Under the pieces are notes generated by a model. It was not told where the DNA came from. It ran no database searches and saw only the letters and a list, made by a program, of their open reading frames with translations. The position numbers and the translations under genes are program-made. 64,000 bases of DNA, from assembly GCF_003635045.1 (NCBI RefSeq), contig NZ_RBXT01000001.1, positions 434,001 to 498,000 on the forward strand. Reading direction: 5' to 3'. Source of the stretch: Terracoccus luteus. GTDB taxonomy: Bacteria; Actinomycetota; Actinomycetes; Actinomycetales; Dermatophilaceae. This document shows positions 26,147 to 34,273 of the stretch, one piece after another (position 1 is the first letter of the stretch; each line of letters opens with the position of its first letter).

Positions 26147-28273
26147 TCAGGCCTCGAGCGCGAGGACGAAGGGCAGCACCGCGTCGGCCCCGGCCTGGCG
26201 CAGTGCCCCGGCCGCGGTCGTCAGCGTCCACCGCGAGTCACTTACGTCGTCGACGAGCAGCACCGGCCCGTCGACCTCAGCCAGCCTCTGCGCCAGCTCG
26301 GGACCGACCGCCAGTCGCTCCCACACCCCCGCGAGCCGGAAGGCACTGTTGCCGCCGGCGTCGCCGACCGGACCGCCCTCGACGAGGTCGAGCGTCCCCA
26401 GCAGCGGCAACCGCCCCAGACGGCTGATGCCCTCGGCGAGCGAGCCGACGAGCAGGGGACGGCGGCGCGAGGGGACGGCGACGACCGCCACCGGTCGCTG
26501 CTGCCAGCCCCATCCGGCGAGTACGGCGACGACGGCCTTGAGCAGTGCGTCCGGCACCTCGGCGTCCTCACCCCGCAGCAGCTCTCGCAGCCGTTGGCCC
26601 CAGCCGAGGTCGGACAGGCGCGCCACCGCGCGACCCTCGCCCATCGCCACCCCGGCGCCGATGCGGCCCTTGACCGGGACCCCCAGCCGCTCCATGCCGG
26701 TCGGCCACTGCGCCCGCGGCTCGAGCACGACGCCCGGTCGGTCGAGGCGCTCGCGGGCGACGTTCACGGCGGCGTCGGGGATCGTCGTGTCGAACCACGC
26801 CCCGGCGCAGCGGTCGCACCGCCCGCACGGCTCGGCGGAGTCGTCGTCGAGGCACCGCTGCAGGAAGGCCATGCGGCACCCGTCGGTGCGCTCGTAGTCG
26901 ATCATCAGCTGCTGCTCGCGGTCGCGGGCCTGCACGACCCGGTCGTACCGTTCGGCGTCGTACGACCAGTCGGCGCCCGTGGCGGCCCAGCCGCCCTGCA
27001 CCCGCTGCACCGCGCCGTCGACGTCGAGCACCTTGAGCAGCAGCTCGAGTCGGGTGCGGCGGATGTCGACGAGCGTCTCGAGCGCCATCGTCGACAGCGG
27101 GCGCTGCGCCTCCGTGAGGGCGCGGATCACGGCGTCGGCCTGCTCCTGCCGGGGCATCGACGCCGAGGCGAAGTAGCGCCAGATGTCCTTGTCCTCCGGG
27201 CCCGGCAGCAGCAGCACATCGGCCCGGTCGGTGGCGCGGCCGGCGCGACCGACCTGCTGGTAGTACGCGACCGGGGACGACGGCGCCCCGAGGTGCAGCA
27301 CGAAGCCGAGGTCAGGCTTGTCGAACCCCATCCCCAGCGCGCTCGTGGCGACGAGGGCCTTGACCTCGTTGCGGCGCAGCGCCTCCTCGAGCCGGATGCG
27401 CTCGCCGGGCTCCGTCCGCCCGGTGTAGGCGGCCACCTCGTAGCCGGCCTCGCGCAGCGCCACCGCGACGTCCTCCGCCGAGGCCACGGTGAGGGCGTAG
27501 ACGATGCCCGAGCCGGGCAGCTCGCGCAGGTGGGCCGTCAGCCACGCGAGCCGCTGCTCGGGCGCCGACAGCGGGAGCACCCCGAGCCGCAACGACGCCC
27601 GCGCCAGCGGCCCCCGCAGGGAGAGCACGTCGTGCCCACCGGCCCCCAGCTGCTCGACGACGTCGGTGACGACGCGCTCGTTGGCCGTCGCGGTCGTTGC
27701 CAGCACGGGAGTGCGCTCCGGCAGCGTCGTCAGCAGGTCGCGGATGCGGCGGTAGTCGGGCCGGAAGTCGTGGCCCCAGTCGCTGATGCAGTGGGCCTCG
27801 TCGACGACGAGCAGGCCGCACGTCTGTGCGAGCGTGGGCAGCTGCTGCTCACGGAAGCGCGGGTTGTTGAGGCGCTCGGGGCTCACGAGCAGGACGTCGA
27901 CCTCGCCCGCCGCGAGCGCGGCCGAGACCACGCCCCACTCGTCGGCGTTCGTCGAGTTGAGCGTCACGGCCCGGATGCCGGCGCGCTCCGCCGCCGCGAT
28001 CTGGTCGCGCATGAGGGCGAGCAGCGGGCTGACGATGACGGTCGGGCCGGCCCCCTCGGCCCGGCGCAGCGCCGTCGACACGAAGTACACGGCCGACTTG
28101 CCCCAGCCGGTGCGCTGGACGACGAGCACGCGGCGGCGCCCCTCGACGAGCTCGCGGACCGCGTCGAGCTGGCCGTCGCGGAACTCGACGTCGTCCCGGC
28201 CGACGAGCCGGCGCAGGGCCGTGGTGGCCCGTGCCTCCAGGTCGGTGGTGGTCGTGGCGGGGGAGGTGGGCAT
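26147..28273 (-). CDS. RecQ-type DNA helicase with C-terminal phosphoribosyltransferase-like domain
   Basis: A 708-residue superfamily 2 helicase. Motif I is QRTGWGKSAVYF (~53), motif II DEAH is in VVDEAHCISDWGHDFRPDY (~143), motif III TTATAN, and motif VI QQVGRAGRATDRAD (~340). A zinc-binding region (CRMAFLQRC, EPCGRCDRCAG) lies at ~450. After ~500 the protein lacks the usual HRDC domain; instead it ends in a PRPP-binding-like loop, VLLVDDVSDSRWTLT (~670). This fusion occurs in actinobacterial RecQ-like proteins. It probably unwinds recombination or repair intermediates; the purpose of the PRTase-like part is unknown. No LexA box is seen upstream. Confidence 0.9.
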   Translation of the reverse strand: MPTSPATTTTDLEARATTALRRLVGRDDVEFRDGQLDAVRELVEGRRRVLVVQRTGWGKSAVYFVSTALRRAEGAGPTVIVSPLLALMRDQIAAAERAGIRAVTLNSTNADEWGVVSAALAAGEVDVLLVSPERLNNPRFREQQLPTLAQTCGLLVVDEAHCISDWGHDFRPDYRRIRDLLTTLPERTPVLATTATANERVVTDVVEQLGAGGHDVLSLRGPLARASLRLGVLPLSAPEQRLAWLTAHLRELPGSGIVYALTVASAEDVAVALREAGYEVAAYTGRTEPGERIRLEEALRRNEVKALVATSALGMGFDKPDLGFVLHLGAPSSPVAYYQQVGRAGRATDRADVLLLPGPEDKDIWRYFASASMPRQEQADAVIRALTEAQRPLSTMALETLVDIRRTRLELLLKVLDVDGAVQRVQGGWAATGADWSYDAERYDRVVQARDREQQLMIDYERTDGCRMAFLQRCLDDDSAEPCGRCDRCAGAWFDTTIPDAAVNVARERLDRPGVVLEPRAQWPTGMERLGVPVKGRIGAGVAMGEGRAVARLSDLGWGQRLRELLRGEDAEVPDALLKAVVAVLAGWGWQQRPVAVVAVPSRRRPLLVGSLAEGISRLGRLPLLGTLDLVEGGPVGDAGGNSAFRLAGVWERLAVGPELAQRLAEVDGPVLLVDDVSDSRWTLTTAAGALRQAGADAVLPFVLALEA

Positions 28274-28391
28274 GCGTCCAACCTACGGGGAGGCGCCGAC
28301 GGTGCCGGACGGCATCCGGTCGGGCTGTGGACGGTGGGCGCCGGGGCGCGGCGGTGGGCGGGGGGTGTGGACGGGCTGGGAGGATGGGCGC

Positions 28392-28865
28392 ATGAGCACC
28401 TCCGACGGCGGCCCGGGCACCGACACCGCCTACGCCGCCCACGTCTCGCTGCGCTGGTCGGACATGGACGCCTACGCGCACATCAACAACGTCCAGTTCC
28501 TCCGCCTTCTCGAGGACGCCCGCGTCATCGCCTTCCGCGACTGGTTCGACCAGGACCGCTCGCTGCTCGACGAGGGGGTGCTCGTCAGCCGCCACGAGAT
28601 CGAGTACCGGCGCCCGCTCGGGTTCCGCCACGAGCCCGTCGAGATCCGCATGTGGGTCTCGCGGGTGGGCGGGGCGGGCTTCGACGTCGCCTACGTCGTC
28701 ACCGACCCGGCCGAGGTCGGCAGCGACGTCTACGCCGTCGCCGAGACCGAGCTCGCGCTCTACGACTTCGCGTCCTCCTCCCCGCGCCGCCTCCGCGAGC
28801 ACGAGCGGGTCTCGCTGCAGCCCCACCTCGGGGACCGTGCGCCCTTCCGCCGTCGGCGCCGGTGA
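28392..28865 (+). CDS. Hot-dog acyl-CoA thioesterase (4HBT family)
   Basis: A 157-residue single hot-dog protein like 4-hydroxybenzoyl-CoA thioesterase/YbgC. The signature SLRWSDMDAYAHINNVQFLRLLEDARV (catalytic Asp at about residue 24 and the HxNN segment) is intact. It hydrolyses acyl-CoA thioesters; the chain is unknown. The C-terminus is Arg-rich. The ATG at 28392 follows a weak GGATGGGCG. A hypothetical gene starts seven bases after its stop, suggesting a two-gene operon. Confidence 0.9.
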   Translation: MSTSDGGPGTDTAYAAHVSLRWSDMDAYAHINNVQFLRLLEDARVIAFRDWFDQDRSLLDEGVLVSRHEIEYRRPLGFRHEPVEIRMWVSRVGGAGFDVAYVVTDPAEVGSDVYAVAETELALYDFASSSPRRLREHERVSLQPHLGDRAPFRRRRR

Positions 28866-28872
28866 CGACCCC

Positions 28873-29538
28873 GTGACGACGCTGACGTTCGCCCAGCCGC
28901 GCGGTCTCGCCGACCTCGCCACCTTCGTCGCACGCGCCCGTCGCGTGCAGCCCGACGGGGCACTGCGCCTGCAGACCGTCGGTTCCCTGCTCGTGGTCAC
29001 GGTCGCCGTCCTGGAGGGCCAGGGTCTGCTCGGCGAGGGCACCGTCCTCGGCCTGCGCGCCGTCCCGCTCGCGGATGCCGGTGGGCACGCGGGCGCCGAC
29101 GCCACCTCGGGCGACGGCGAGCTCGACGTCACGGTCGGGTTCGCCTCGGTCGCAGACCGCCTCGCACGCGACGAGGCGGGGGGCGGCTTCAGCGTGCCGC
29201 CGGTCACGGTCAGCGTCGCGTGGGCCGGGCTCGCCCCGCCGCGTGGCGGCTGGGAGCCCGTCGGTCAGCTGAGCGGCCAGGAGGTCGACGACATCGCCCG
29301 TCAGGGCATCGCCGAGGTGGCGCAGGGCACGCCGCCGGGCGCGGGTGCCCAGGCGGTCGAGACGCTGCGCCGACGGGTGTGGGGCGTGATGAGCGAGACG
29401 GTCCCGCCGGTGCGGCGCGGCCTCGCCTTCGGCGCGCACGTCCTCGGTTTCGTCGAGGCGGGCGGAGCGGCCTCGGTCTCCACCCACGGCCGGTGGACCC
29501 GGCTCAGCACCCCTCGCGGTCACGTCCTCGTGCGCTGA
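28873..29538 (+). CDS. Hypothetical actinobacterial protein
   Basis: A 221-residue protein with no motif I can name. It begins MTTLTFAQPRGLADLATFVARARR and has alternating hydrophobic strands and a helix (GQEVDDIARQGIAEVAQG), with no signal peptide or membrane segment. The pattern suggests a soluble alpha/beta protein. Codon use is normal for the window, and it follows the thioesterase gene after seven bases, so it is probably co-transcribed. The GTG at 28873 is preferred because an earlier in-frame ATG (28837) lies inside the thioesterase gene. Confidence 0.7.
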   Translation: MTTLTFAQPRGLADLATFVARARRVQPDGALRLQTVGSLLVVTVAVLEGQGLLGEGTVLGLRAVPLADAGGHAGADATSGDGELDVTVGFASVADRLARDEAGGGFSVPPVTVSVAWAGLAPPRGGWEPVGQLSGQEVDDIARQGIAEVAQGTPPGAGAQAVETLRRRVWGVMSETVPPVRRGLAFGAHVLGFVEAGGAASVSTHGRWTRLSTPRGHVLVR

Positions 29539-29580
29539 CCCGTTCCTGTGGGTTGACGAGTCGGCGGGCTCGGTTGCGCC

Positions 29581-30426
29581 TCAGGCTCGTCCGGTCCACT
29601 CGCCGCGGTCGAGCAGCACCCGCTTGAGCACGTCGATGCGGTCGCTGACGAGCCCGTCGACGCCGAGGTCGAGCAACCGGGTCATCTCGTCGGGGTCGTC
29701 GATGGTCCACACGTGCACCTGCTTGTCGAGGCGGTGTGCGGCCGCGACGAAGCGGGGCGTCACGAGCGTCAGGGTGCGTCCCCCGCGCAGGGGCACGGTC
29801 GTCGGCACCTGGAGCACCTCGGCCGGCGTGTGCAGCAGGCCGGTGAGCCAGCCGGGGGAGAAGCGCAGCAGCGCGGTGCCCGGCACCCCGGCGGCGGTGA
29901 CGACCGATCCTCTAGCCAGTCGGCGGAACTGGGTGAGGTGGCTCTGCTGGAAGGACCCGACGCAGATGCGGTCGTGCAGGCCGAGACGCTCGATGAGCCG
30001 CCAGAGCGGTCCGGCGGTGCCCGGCGCCTTGAGGTCGACGTTGAGGAACGCGTCGGGGAAGGTCGTGGCCACCTCCTCGAAGAGCGGTACGCCGTCCTGG
30101 GTCGGTTCGGCGTCACCGTCGAGCTCGCCCTCACCGGGCTGTCGGGGGCCGATGCGGGCTCGGCGCACCTGGTCCCACGTGAGGTCACGGAGGCGGCCGG
30201 TGCCGTCGCTGACCCGGTCCAGCGCAAGGTCGTGGAAGGCGACGACGTGGCCGTCGGAGGTGACGTGCACGTCGGTCTCGAGGTGCGTGTAGCCGAGGTC
30301 GACCGCGTTGCCGAACGCGGTCATCGTGTTCTCGAGCCCGAGGTTGGGCGCGAACAGCGACCCGCCGCGGTGGGCCAGCGCGACCGGCGTGTGAGCGAGG
30401 TACGGGCGCGTCGTCACGCCTTTCAC
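29581..30426 (-). CDS. Glycerophosphodiester phosphodiesterase
   Basis: A 281-residue GDPD TIM-barrel enzyme that hydrolyses glycerophosphodiesters to glycerol-3-phosphate and alcohol. Family residues: ALAHRGGSLFAPNLGLENTM (catalytic His-Arg and the Glu-Asn-Thr), LETDVHVTSDGHVVAFHD (metal ligands Glu/Asp and the second His), and LNVDLKAPG and VWTIDDPDEM further on. No signal peptide, so it is cytosolic (UgpQ-like). It starts with GTG one base after the putative immunity gene ends, so it belongs to the same minus-strand transcript, though its role seems unrelated. Confidence 0.9.
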   Translation of the reverse strand: MKGVTTRPYLAHTPVALAHRGGSLFAPNLGLENTMTAFGNAVDLGYTHLETDVHVTSDGHVVAFHDLALDRVSDGTGRLRDLTWDQVRRARIGPRQPGEGELDGDAEPTQDGVPLFEEVATTFPDAFLNVDLKAPGTAGPLWRLIERLGLHDRICVGSFQQSHLTQFRRLARGSVVTAAGVPGTALLRFSPGWLTGLLHTPAEVLQVPTTVPLRGGRTLTLVTPRFVAAAHRLDKQVHVWTIDDPDEMTRLLDLGVDGLVSDRIDVLKRVLLDRGEWTGRA

Positions 30427-30427
30427 C

Positions 30428-30799
30428 CTAGTGACCCGGTGGGTACCCGGTGCGGGTCAGCGGGCTGTCCTCCGCCACGGGCCCGTCCGTGTGCCCCGCT
30501 CCCCACCGGGCCGCGGCGATGAGACCGCCGTCGTCCATCAGCCAGAGCGCCGCGTCGGTCCGTCGGCAGAGGTGGTCGTAGATCTCCCACGCCAGGTGGC
30601 GGTCCGACCGAGAGCGGTCCTGCACGCTGACGTCCGTGCCGGCGTCGGGGGCGGCGTCGCCGACCAGCGCGAAGCGGAGGTCCCCGAACGACATCTCCCA
30701 GCCCCAGCGCACCGCCTGCAAGCGGCGCGGCCGCAGCTCGACGAGCAGGTCGCGCACGGCATCGACCGGCGCGTCGACGTTGATCATCTCGCCCGACAT
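30428..30799 (-). CDS. Putative immunity protein of the adjacent toxin
   Basis: A small acidic protein of 123 residues, starting MSGEMINVDAPVDAVRDLLVEL. I recognise no family. It is predicted as a compact alpha/beta protein (RLQAVRWGWEMSFGDLRFALVGD; ALWLMDDGGLIAAARWG) without signal or membrane segments. Position is the main argument: it lies 67 bases downstream of a large protein with a C-terminal nuclease-like domain, exactly where immunity genes sit in polymorphic toxin loci. The ATG at 30799 has a GAGGAG Shine-Dalgarno sequence, whereas the longer open frame upstream is antisense noise. The immunity role is inference. Confidence 0.5.
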   Translation of the reverse strand: MSGEMINVDAPVDAVRDLLVELRPRRLQAVRWGWEMSFGDLRFALVGDAAPDAGTDVSVQDRSRSDRHLAWEIYDHLCRRTDAALWLMDDGGLIAAARWGAGHTDGPVAEDSPLTRTGYPPGH

Positions 30800-30866
30800 C
30801 CGGTGCTCCTCTCGCGGTCGACGGGACTCCGTTGTGCACGTTGTAGACGTGGCGGGCGTTCTCGCC

Positions 30867-33830
30867 TCACGGTGTCCACCGCTCGAAGCGACCGTCTCGG
30901 TGCAGCAGCACGACGCTCTCGAGCCCACCGTACCGACGGTGGACGTACTCGATCTGGCGGAGGACCTCCTCCTGCGATAGGGGGCAGCCACTCAGGTCGA
31001 GGACGACATTGGCACTCTGCCGTCGACCGTCGCGCAGCAGGCCGGTGATGGTCGAGCGACCACCGCCCGTGGGTGACTTGAACTCCACGGGGACGCCGTC
31101 GACGAGGGCGTCGGCGCTGCGCCCGTCACCGCTCGCCGGCAGGAACTCGACGTCGTGGCCCGCCCGGTCGAGACGGTCGGCGGTGTCGAGCTCCTTCTGC
31201 TTGCGGTGGTCGCGTGCGCCTCGCTCGACGACGCCCGCGCTGCCGGGCTCACCGGCCCGAGCGGTGTCCGTGGGGGGCCGGACGGCGCCGCGGACGGTGC
31301 TCGACCCGCGCTCGTCGAGAGGGTCCCAGAGCGCCGTGGTGGCCGCCCCGGTGCGCAGCTGCTGCCGGGCCTGCGACAGCGCCTCGCTCGTCGCCGTGAC
31401 CGGTGCCCGCGACGCGCCGAGAGTGAGCAGCGCTGCGGCGGAACCGCTTTCGTCGACGGGCCCGCCGCCCACCACTTCGCGCACCCGGTCGAGCAGCGTC
31501 GACCGCCGGGCCTCGGCGAGCCGCGTCTGCTCCAGCTCGGCGTCCGATCGCACCAGCTCGACGACGAGGTCGTCGAGGGCGCTCCGGGTCGTGCCACCGG
31601 TGACGAGGTCCTTGACCGCGACCGCGGCCGCCACCGGGTTGCCCAGGGAGACGGCCACGTTCTTCGCCTCCGCCAGCGTCTGCCAGCTCGTGCGGTCGAG
31701 CTCGTCACGTCGGCGGGCGGCGGCCACGAGAGCGGCGGACGCCGCCTGGTCGACGAACCCGAGCCGGCTCACCGTGCGCGCCACCTCCTCGACCGCAGGC
31801 ACCGACGCAGCCCCGGACCCCCCTCGAGCCACGTCCTCGAGGTGCGCGACCTCGGCGTCGACGAGCCTGACGAAGGCCGCTCCCGGCTCCGACGCCCCCG
31901 GCCCCCAGGGGTCCTCGAGCGCCAGCGCGCCCACCACCGAAGCGACCTCCGCCACCGTCAGCGACGGCTGCACTCCGGCCTCCGTCGACGTGGACCACCC
32001 ACCGCCGCCACCCACGGCGTCGGCCACCGGCTGGGCCACCGATCGGTCGAGGCTCGCCCGCATCTGGGTCAGCCACCCGGCCACCGTCGCCTCGAGCTCA
32101 CCCGCCTCGGCTCGCTGCCGCGCCGCCGTGTCGGGGCTCCCGGCGGCGAACGCGGCGGTGCGGCCCAGCTCGGCCATCACCCTCGCACGCACCTCCGCCG
32201 CGGCCGTGCTGCCCGCCGGGAGAAGGGCCGTCAGCCGCACCAGGTCCGCGTCGGTCGCGAGCGGTGCCGTCGTGACCGGGTCCGCGCTCGGGGCCGTCCG
32301 GTTGCGGTCGGTCACCCACCGGCGGACGAGCACGTCGGCGAGGGTGGGGTCACCGCCACGGGCGTCGGTCAGCACGTCGGTGAGCCCCTGCGCGTCGACC
32401 GGCGTCGTCAGCACCTGCGCGGCCGACGCCGGGTCGTCGACCTCCGCCAGCAGTACGTGCAGCGCGTCGCCCGAACGGTCGGGGTCGTCCTGCAGCGAGG
32501 CGAACCACGCGCCGCCGCGGGGTGACAGGGTGGTGCCGCGGATCAGCTCGAGGTCATCGTCCCGGCTCTCGCCTCGTTCCGCCGAGGCGGTCGCGGCAGC
32601 CAGCCTGGCGACGAGACCACCGGGCAGCGCCCGGTCCCATCCGGCCGACCTGGACCGACCGAGCGCCTGCGCGAACAGCCAGTACCCGGAGTGCCGTCCG
32701 CCCCCGGCGACGGTGTGAACCGCCCCCATCTCGGCGACGAGACGGTCGCGCAGCAGCGCCGCGCGGGCGTCGACGGCGCGGGCGGTCCGCGCGTCGAACC
32801 CGTTCACGCCACCGCCCGAGGATGCCGGTACGACCGCCGTGAGCAGCAGCGGACCCACCGCGCCCGCCACCTCCTCCCAGGCGTCGAGCCCACCCCCACC
32901 TCGCCCATCTGCACCAAGACCGACGAGCTCGGCGAGCATCTGCTGCAGACCCGCCACCCCGACCGCCCCGACGAACGCCTGGGCGTACACGGGGTCCCGG
33001 CCACGCGCCCGCAGCAGCGCCGCCAGCGCCACGGCGTCCGTTGTCACGTCCTCGCCGCGCCGCACCCGCTCCCTCAGGTCGGTGACGGCCACGGCGTCGG
33101 TGACCGCCACGGCTCGTACCGACCGCGCGTGCACGGCGCCCGAGGCGACCGGCATCCCGGCCGTCAGGAACGCCTCGACGGCGGCACGGCCCGGTGTCAC
33201 GGACGGCGGCAGCACCGACGCGTCGAGCGCCGCCAGGGAGCGGGCCGCCGACCGCTCCCGCGCGGCCAGCTCGTCGAGCACACGGAGGTGTTCGCGGCCC
33301 AGCGCGGCTGTCGCGACCTCGTGCCGGTCGAGCACCCGCGCCCGGTCGGCTGCGTGCGAGGCCGCCGCCATCGGGTCCAGCCCGGCTCGTAGCGTCAGCA
33401 CCGCGAGGCCACGGTCGCGCTCGTGCACGGCGTCGTCCCACCGGCGCTGCAGCGCCCGCACCCGCACCTGTCCGGTCTCGAGCGATCGGGCGTATTGCTC
33501 CACCACGGCGGCGGAGTCGACCAGCCCGTCGAGCACCGCACGGGCCCGGGAGACCAGCGTGCCTGCCTCGGCGAGCGCAGCCGTGGCGGCTGCGCCCGAC
33601 CACACCGTGGGGAGGCTCGCGCGCAGCGACCCGCGGAGGGAGCCGGTCGCACCCGCACGCCCCGCTGCCGCCCGGAGCCGCCGCGCCGCGGCCAGCAGCG
33701 CCGACACGTCGCCGGGCGGCAACGGCAGCGCCGCGCCACCGGGCAGCGCCGCGCCACCGGGCAACGTCGCGCCACCGGGCGGCGCACCGAGACCCGACAG
33801 CCCCGGCACGACCGACGGCCGCGGCGTCAC
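30867..33830 (-). CDS. Large polymorphic toxin-like protein with CdiA-type C-terminal nuclease domain
   Basis: A 987-residue protein. Residues ~15-40 are a GGAALP hexapeptide repeat; ~45-860 are Ala-rich, mostly helical, with no known domain. The last ~120 residues form a distinct, charged domain: DTADRLDRAGHDVEFLPASG, then SADALVDGVPVEFKSP, VVLDLSG and VVLLHRDGRFERW. D907, E916 and K918 fit a PD-(D/E)XK active site as in CdiA C-terminal tRNases. A GTG overlaps the stop of the upstream ESX-like gene (GTGA). Layout (small helical secretion partner, toxin, small gene) suggests type VII export; no export machinery is in the window. Target and secretion are inference. Confidence 0.7.
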   Translation of the reverse strand: MTPRPSVVPGLSGLGAPPGGATLPGGAALPGGAALPLPPGDVSALLAAARRLRAAAGRAGATGSLRGSLRASLPTVWSGAAATAALAEAGTLVSRARAVLDGLVDSAAVVEQYARSLETGQVRVRALQRRWDDAVHERDRGLAVLTLRAGLDPMAAASHAADRARVLDRHEVATAALGREHLRVLDELAARERSAARSLAALDASVLPPSVTPGRAAVEAFLTAGMPVASGAVHARSVRAVAVTDAVAVTDLRERVRRGEDVTTDAVALAALLRARGRDPVYAQAFVGAVGVAGLQQMLAELVGLGADGRGGGGLDAWEEVAGAVGPLLLTAVVPASSGGGVNGFDARTARAVDARAALLRDRLVAEMGAVHTVAGGGRHSGYWLFAQALGRSRSAGWDRALPGGLVARLAAATASAERGESRDDDLELIRGTTLSPRGGAWFASLQDDPDRSGDALHVLLAEVDDPASAAQVLTTPVDAQGLTDVLTDARGGDPTLADVLVRRWVTDRNRTAPSADPVTTAPLATDADLVRLTALLPAGSTAAAEVRARVMAELGRTAAFAAGSPDTAARQRAEAGELEATVAGWLTQMRASLDRSVAQPVADAVGGGGGWSTSTEAGVQPSLTVAEVASVVGALALEDPWGPGASEPGAAFVRLVDAEVAHLEDVARGGSGAASVPAVEEVARTVSRLGFVDQAASAALVAAARRRDELDRTSWQTLAEAKNVAVSLGNPVAAAVAVKDLVTGGTTRSALDDLVVELVRSDAELEQTRLAEARRSTLLDRVREVVGGGPVDESGSAAALLTLGASRAPVTATSEALSQARQQLRTGAATTALWDPLDERGSSTVRGAVRPPTDTARAGEPGSAGVVERGARDHRKQKELDTADRLDRAGHDVEFLPASGDGRSADALVDGVPVEFKSPTGGGRSTITGLLRDGRRQSANVVLDLSGCPLSQEEVLRQIEYVHRRYGGLESVVLLHRDGRFERWTP
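33725..33778 (-). repeat. Three 18-bp tandem repeats in the toxin-like gene
   Basis: GCAGCGCCGCGCCACCGG repeats at 33725-33742 and 33743-33760, with a two-mismatch third copy at 33761-33778. On the coding strand it encodes repeated GGAALP hexapeptides near the N-terminus. Being a multiple of three, copy changes keep the frame. Confidence 0.8.
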
Positions 33831-34159
33831 CGGCCGACCCCCGAGGCGACGTAGGCCGTCGCGACCTGCTGCTCCGTCGCCCGGGCTCCGCCGGCGACGA
33901 GGTCGAGGTCTCCCGACAGCGCCTCGACGGCAGCGGCCACCGCGTCGACCGCCTGGGCCCGCACGAGGCGCGAGTGCCCGAGGGCCGCGCCCAGCCCGCC
34001 CGCCGTGGTCACGCCGAGGCATCCCCCGCCGAGACCCACGGCGGCCGCGGCGAAAGCCGCCGCGACCTCCTGGGCGCACGCCCTCAGCGCGGCCGAGTCG
34101 TCGGCCACCCTCGCCCGGGCGGCCGAGACCCCGTCCGGGTCGATGGCGAGACGCGACAT
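33827..34159 (-). CDS. ESX/WXG100-like small helical protein
   Basis: A 110-residue Ala-rich protein predicted as two long helices: IDPDGVSAARARVADDSAALRACAQEVAAAF, a Gly-rich turn around GLGGGCLG, then SRLVRAQAVDAVAAAVEALSGDLDLVAGG and a tail (YVASGV). Length and helical hairpin match ESAT-6-like substrates and partners of type VII secretion. A canonical WXG is absent, so the assignment rests on architecture and on coupling (GTGA) to the large toxin-like gene. No Shine-Dalgarno sequence is evident before the ATG at 34159. It may serve as chaperone or targeting factor for the toxin; this is inference. Confidence 0.6.
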   Translation of the reverse strand: MSRLAIDPDGVSAARARVADDSAALRACAQEVAAAFAAAAVGLGGGCLGVTTAGGLGAALGHSRLVRAQAVDAVAAAVEALSGDLDLVAGGARATEQQVATAYVASGVGR

Positions 34160-34211
34160 GCGCCGACGCTAGGGGAGCCGGGCTGACCGCCCCCGCGGTT
34201 CTCCACAGACG

Positions 34212-34246
34212 CGAGGAGGCGCCCCCCGACCGGGGGCGCCTCCTCG
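34212..34246 (-). terminator. 15-bp-stem terminator after the alpha-glucosidase gene
   Basis: Arms 34212-34226 and 34232-34246 pair perfectly over 15 bases around a 5-base loop. On the minus strand it is 28 bases after the glucosidase stop and upstream of the ESX-like gene, so it separates the two transcripts. Confidence 0.8.
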
Positions 34247-34273
34247 TCGTCGGTCGTCGGTCGTCGGGGCCGG

